A stretch of DNA of 64,000 bases. Origin: DASSUW01 sp963759375 (GTDB lineage: Bacteria > Actinomycetota > Thermoleophilia > Solirubrobacterales > Solirubrobacteraceae). The DNA is taken from contig CAVWYY010000008.1 of the NCBI GenBank assembly GCA_963759375.1, positions 124,001 to 188,000 on the forward strand, read 5' to 3'. The first letter of the stretch is position 1, and every line of letters starts with the position of its first letter. A program made the position numbers and the translations under genes. Shown piece by piece: positions 60,809-64,000 of this stretch. The notes below the pieces were generated by a model. The model was not told the origin of the DNA and ran no database searches. It saw only the letters and a list, made by a program, of their open reading frames with translations.

Positions 60809-61498
60809 ATGCGTGTGTTGCTCGTCGAGGACGAGCCCTATATGGCGGACGCGATCCGCGACGGCCTCCGCCTGGAAGCGATCGCGGCAGACATCGCCGG
60901 TGACGGCGACACCGCTCTGGAGCTGCTGAGCGTCAACGCCTACGACATCGCCGTCCTCGACCGAGACATCCCCGGGCCCTCCGGTGACGAGATCGCCGCA
61001 CGCATCGTCGCCTCCGGCAGCGGCATGCCGATCCTGATGCTCACCGCCGCCGACCGTCTCGACGACAAGGCCACCGGGTTCGAGCTCGGCGCCGACGACT
61101 ACCTCACCAAGCCGTTCGAGCTCAAGGAGCTCGTGCTCCGCCTCAGAGCACTCGACCGCAGGCGCGCCCACAGCAGGCCGCCCGTGCGACGAGATCGCCG
61201 GTCTGCGGCTGGATCCGTTCCGCCGCGAGGTCTACCGCGACGGCCGCTACGTCCCGCTCACGCGGAAGCAGTTCGCCGTGCTCGAGGTCCTCGTTGCTGC
61301 CGAAGGCGGCGTCGTCAGCGCCGAACAGCTGCTGGAACGGGCGTGGGATCAAAACGCCGACCCGTTCACCAACGCCGTGCGCATCACCGTCTCGGCACTG
61401 CGCAAGCGCCTCGGCGAGCCCAGGATCATCGCCACGGTGGCCGGCGCCGGGTACCGCATCGAGACCCACCGGAGACCGAGGGACGAGACGGTGGATAG
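60809..61498 (+). pseudogene. VanR/OmpR-type response regulator, frameshifted in the linker
   Basis: The receiver domain is intact: acidic pair VEDEPY, phosphoacceptor Asp in VLDRDIPG, Thr in LMLTAAD and Lys in LTKPFELKEL. The frame breaks at 61181-61192. The winged-helix domain (GLRLDPFRREVYRDGRYVPL, then AVRITVSALRKRLG and VAGAGYRIET) continues one frame away. That second frame has no stop before the kinase, whereas the first frame stops at TAG 61496-61498, overlapping the kinase GTG as GTGGATAG. A second small indel at about 61460-61490 is therefore likely. Intact, it would be about 229 residues. Confidence 0.8.
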
Positions 61499-62603
61499 AG
61501 CCCCTGGTCTGAGCGTCCGCCTCAAGCTCACCCTCAGCTACGCCGGCCTGGTCATGCTCGCCGGTGCCTTGCTGCTCGCCGTCGTGTGGGTGTTCCTGCT
61601 GCGGTACGTCCCCGACCATGCGGTCCTTAGAGGACCCGGCCCCGCCCCGCTCGTCCCGACCCGCTCCGACCTCCTCCGCGCGTTCGTTCCGAAGGCGGCG
61701 ATCATGCTGGCGTTCCTGCTCGTGTTCGCTCTCGTGGGAGGCTGGCTTCTCGCCGGCCAGATGCTCGCCCCGCTGACCCGCATCACGAACGCGGCACGCA
61801 TGGCCGCGACCGGATCGCTCTCCCACCGGATCCAGTTGGAAGGCCGCGGAGACGAGTTCCGCGAGCTCGCCGACGCCTTCGACAGCATGCTCGCACGGCT
61901 CGAAGCACACGTCGCCGAACAGCAGCGATTCGCCGCCAACGCCTCCCACGAGCTGCGGACCCCGCTGGCGATCACGCAGACGCTCCTCGACGTGGCTCGC
62001 AACGATCCGAACCGTGACAACGGCGAACTGGTCGAACGCCTCCACTTCGTCAACACCCGCGCGATCGACCTCACCGAAGCACTGCTCGTGCTCAGCCGCG
62101 CCGACCAGCGCTCTTTCGCCCGAGAGCACGTCGACCTGTCCCTCATAGCCGAAGAAGCCACCGAGACGCTGCTCCCCTTCGCAGAGGAGCGCGGCGTGAC
62201 CCTCGAGACCTCCGGCGACGCGACGCCTACGATCGGCTCACCCGCCCTCCTGCTGCAGACGGCTACGAACCTCGTGCACAACGCGATCGTCCACAACGTG
62301 GCTGAACAGGGCACCGTGTGGGTCACGACCACCGTTCACCCTGAGAGCGTGGTGCTCACCGTCGAGAACACCGGCGAGAAGCTCACCCCACAGCTCGTCG
62401 CCACACTTGCCGAGCCGTTTCAGCGCGGCAGCAAGCGCGTACGCACCGAGCACGCAGGCGTCGGTCTCGGCCTAGCGATCGTCAAGAGCATCACCCGAGC
62501 ACACGACGGGACACTCACCCTCGCCCCGCGGGCCGCCGGCGGGCTCTGCGTCACGATGCAGCTGCCCGCCGCGCCACCCCACACTGGCCTTAGGCAGCGC
62601 TGA
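61491..62603 (+). CDS. VanS-like sensor histidine kinase (HisKA/HATPase)
   Basis: A 370-residue kinase with two membrane helices (SYAGLVMLAGALLLAVVWVFL and IMLAFLLVFALVGGWLLAG) around a short external loop of about 35 residues. A HAMP domain, HisKA with ANASHELRTPLAIT and HATPase (NLVHNAIVHN, GVGLGLAIVKSI) follow. The short loop resembles intramembrane-sensing or VanS-type kinases. GTG 61491 overlaps the regulator's first-frame stop. The divergent VanY-like peptidase suggests a cell-wall signal. It overlaps the convergent MmyB-type gene by 14 bases. Confidence 0.91.
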   Translation: MDRAPGLSVRLKLTLSYAGLVMLAGALLLAVVWVFLLRYVPDHAVLRGPGPAPLVPTRSDLLRAFVPKAAIMLAFLLVFALVGGWLLAGQMLAPLTRITNAARMAATGSLSHRIQLEGRGDEFRELADAFDSMLARLEAHVAEQQRFAANASHELRTPLAITQTLLDVARNDPNRDNGELVERLHFVNTRAIDLTEALLVLSRADQRSFAREHVDLSLIAEEATETLLPFAEERGVTLETSGDATPTIGSPALLLQTATNLVHNAIVHNVAEQGTVWVTTTVHPESVVLTVENTGEKLTPQLVATLAEPFQRGSKRVRTEHAGVGLGLAIVKSITRAHDGTLTLAPRAAGGLCVTMQLPAAPPHTGLRQR

Positions 62604-63384
62604 GCTCGGCGAGCCGCGCGGCGCTCCTGGGGTCCATCGGCAGGAACGTCTCGATCGCGAGGTTCGCCGCCGTGACGTCAAGCGGGGCCCCGAGAGTGGC
62701 GATGACCGTGAACAGCTCGACCTCGCCGAGGCGGGTCTGCAGCCTGAGCGAGACCACCGGCTGGGTGGCCGCGCCGGCCGGCGGCTCGCCGGGGAGGTAG
62801 GACTCCACCTCCTCGATGAGCTCGGCGAGGCCGGGATCGGCGTCCTCGCGGCTCCTCCGCTTCAGCCGGTGAATCAGCGGCGCGTTGCACGCGGCGGTCA
62901 TCGACGAGATCCGCGGCAGACCGCCCGGGTGAACGCCGAGCCGGAGCAGGTTGATCGGCGGCTCGAGGAGCGCCGGGTCGACCCCGTCCCAGAGAAGCGA
63001 CGCGGCTCGATTGGAATCGATCACGTTCCAGAGCCCGTCGACGATCAACGCCGGGTTCGGCTCGTACGCCTCGAGCAGCCGCTCCAGCGACTCTCGAAGC
63101 GGCTGCATCACCTCCCCGTCGTAGGGCAGCTCCAGATAGGGAGGCGCGAAGCCGCCGGCCAGTAACAGTCGGTTGCGCTCGGTGATCGGCAGATCGAGGT
63201 GCTGGGCCAGGTGGACGAGGAGCTGGCGACTCGGGCTGGACCGGCCGGTCTCGACGAAGCTCAGGTGCTTGGTCGAGACGTTCGCGTCCAGGGACAGCTC
63301 GAGTTGGGTGAGGCCACGTCGCATGCGCCAGAAGCGGATCAGCTCGCCCGCGGTCTGGGGCTCCTGCTCGGTCTGGACGACCAC
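62590..63384 (-). CDS. XRE-type HTH regulator with MmyB-like ligand-binding domain
   Basis: A 264-residue regulator: N-terminal Cro/C1 HTH (LIRFWRMRRGLTQLELSLDA, NVSTKHLSFVETGRSSPSR) and a C-terminal MmyB-like domain (EPNPALIVDGLWNVIDSNRA, LSAA end) thought to bind a fatty-acid-type ligand. GTG 63384 has a TAACTT -10 box seven bases upstream. It is divergent from the SnoaL-like gene and probably controls it. Confidence 0.9.
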   Translation of the reverse strand: MVVQTEQEPQTAGELIRFWRMRRGLTQLELSLDANVSTKHLSFVETGRSSPSRQLLVHLAQHLDLPITERNRLLLAGGFAPPYLELPYDGEVMQPLRESLERLLEAYEPNPALIVDGLWNVIDSNRAASLLWDGVDPALLEPPINLLRLGVHPGGLPRISSMTAACNAPLIHRLKRRSREDADPGLAELIEEVESYLPGEPPAGAATQPVVSLRLQTRLGEVELFTVIATLGAPLDVTAANLAIETFLPMDPRSAARLAELSAA

Positions 63385-63391
63385 CCGCTTG

Positions 63392-63397
63392 AAGTTA
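63392..63397 (-). promoter_or_regulatory. -10 box TAACTT before the MmyB-type regulator
   Basis: TAACTT ends seven bases before GTG 63384. An ATTAC-N7-GTAAT inverted repeat (63403-63419) lies just upstream and may be the regulator's own operator. Confidence 0.5.
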
Positions 63398-63402
63398 GCG
63401 GC

Positions 63403-63419
63403 ATTACACGAGAGGTAAT
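63403..63419. promoter_or_regulatory. Possible operator ATTAC-N7-GTAAT between divergent MmyB-type and SnoaL-like genes
   Basis: Perfect 5-bp inverted arms with a 7-base spacer, AT-rich against a GC-rich background, placed upstream of the regulator's -10 box. The arms are short, so the call is tentative. Confidence 0.4.
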
Positions 63420-63485
63420 CGACGCGCGGCCTTCGCTCCGCGACCGTCCAAGGCGATGCAACCAGACGATCAGCGGAGGCAACCG

Positions 63486-63935
63486 ATGACCGATACACAG
63501 GCTCTTGTCGACATCTCATCGCGGAGCGCGGCCGAGTTGGCAGCGAAGTACGTCGCACTCTGGAACGAGCCCGATGCCGACCGCCGCCGGCGGATGATCG
63601 CCGAGCTCTGGGTGGCGGACGGAAGGCACATTCTCCAGCCGCCGCAGGAGGTCCGCGAGATCGCGGCGCAACCCGGTATCGCGATGACGGCGATCTTCAC
63701 CGCACAGGGATACGCGGAGATCGAGACGCGCGCGGCCAGTGTCTACGAGCACTGGGTCGGGTCCGAAGGGCTCAGCTTCCGCGGGCGCGACGACGCCGAC
63801 CGACTCGGTGACGCCGTCAAGCTCCACTGGGAGGCGGTCGCCAAGGACGGCACGGTGTTCGCCGTCGGGCTCAGCATCCTCATCCTCGCCGCGGACGGCC
63901 GGATCGAGCGCGACTACACGTTCATCGTCGCGTAA
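63486..63935 (+). CDS. SnoaL/NTF2-like protein, 149 aa
   Basis: An NTF2-like alpha+beta-barrel protein: SAAELAAKYVALWNEPDADRR (read in part), MIAELWVADGRHILQPP, VYEHWVGSEGLSFRGRDD and a terminal DGRIERDYTFIV. The family holds small isomerases, hydroxylases and binding proteins. Its role is unknown. GCGGAGG precedes ATG 63486. The divergent MmyB-type regulator likely controls it. Confidence 0.85.
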   Translation: MTDTQALVDISSRSAAELAAKYVALWNEPDADRRRRMIAELWVADGRHILQPPQEVREIAAQPGIAMTAIFTAQGYAEIETRAASVYEHWVGSEGLSFRGRDDADRLGDAVKLHWEAVAKDGTVFAVGLSILILAADGRIERDYTFIVA

Positions 63936-63972
63936 CAGGACGCACGATGAGCATCCCTCGGCTCGAGACGAG

Positions 63973-64000
63973 ATGCGCCAAGTCGTCCGCCAAGCGTTCG
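63973..64000 (+). CDS. Possible start of a quinone-oxidoreductase-like gene, cut by the window end
   Basis: Only nine codons are visible (MRQVVRQAF). This resembles the first strand of MDR quinone oxidoreductases, but so short a fragment cannot prove it. An in-frame alternative from ATG 63947 in another frame is also open to the window end. Confidence 0.25.

Overview
The window is very GC-rich chromosomal DNA with tightly packed genes on both strands and frequent 4-base start/stop overlaps (ATGA or GTGA). GTG starts are common. Several start codons appear to be transcribed without a leader: a TANNNT -10 box ends 6-7 bases before the start. The gene content includes many HDGAQQ-type histidine kinases, DHA2 efflux, a LigD-type polymerase, a cytochrome P450, an F420-type LLM oxidoreductase and an MmyB-type regulator. 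Together this points to a soil actinobacterium, probably Thermoleophilia/Solirubrobacterales. That placement is inference and no rRNA is present. There are no tRNA or rRNA genes, CRISPR arrays, insertion sequences or phage genes, and no gene-free stretch reaches 300 bases.

Layout. 1-5.7 kb: the end of a sensor kinase, small proteins, an acyl-CoA synthetase and a zinc-finger Clp ATPase (ClpE-like) behind an inverted-repeat operator. 5.7-12.9 kb: a frameshifted SGNH-type secreted protein, homocysteine methyltransferase, a kinase/regulator pair (regulator frameshifted), a cupredoxin lipoprotein and two membrane proteins. 12.9-16.3 kb: a translationally coupled pair, a PilZ-GNAT acyltransferase and an E1-like/nitroreductase fusion of the Rv1355c type; this is the best candidate for an undescribed system. 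16.2-23.2 kb: a dimethylglycine/sarcosine-oxidase-like enzyme divergent from a choline-kinase-like protein, a frameshifted MOSC protein, a P450-SRPBCC-monooxygenase operon and an aldo/keto reductase. 23.2-28.4 kb: two sensor kinases, then a phosphate-transporter operon carrying a HAD-fold protein that has lost its catalytic motifs.

28.4-47.0 kb is a catabolic island for nitrogen-rich ring compounds. It holds a hydantoinase/N-carbamoylase/LLM oxidoreductase operon, an operon of kinase, amidohydrolase, intradiol dioxygenase and deacetylase, and an operon of deacetylase, NCS1 permease and DUF1989 protein. A methylisocitrate-lyase-like enzyme, a NYN-LOTUS protein and a creatinase-fold peptidase follow. 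A TetR/DHA2 efflux pair with a 13-bp palindromic operator and a MetE-like methyltransferase lie inside it. The likely flow is uptake, ring opening by cyclic amidohydrolases, removal of the carbamoyl group, then use of the carbon and nitrogen; the substrate is not determined.

47-58 kb: LigD polymerase domain, a secreted clan GH-A-like hydrolase, amine oxidase, M19 dipeptidase, GNAT, TPR protein, quinone reductase, amidase and flavin monooxygenase. 58-64 kb: VOC protein, alpha/beta hydrolase, GNAT, a VanY-like carboxypeptidase beside a VanR/VanS-like two-component system with an 11-bp-period direct repeat, an MmyB-type regulator and a SnoaL-like protein.

Single-base frameshifts interrupt at least five otherwise well-conserved genes. 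Most look like one inserted or lost base in a GC-rich run, so sequencing or assembly error is at least as likely as real gene decay. Function calls come from motifs read by eye; no database search was possible.
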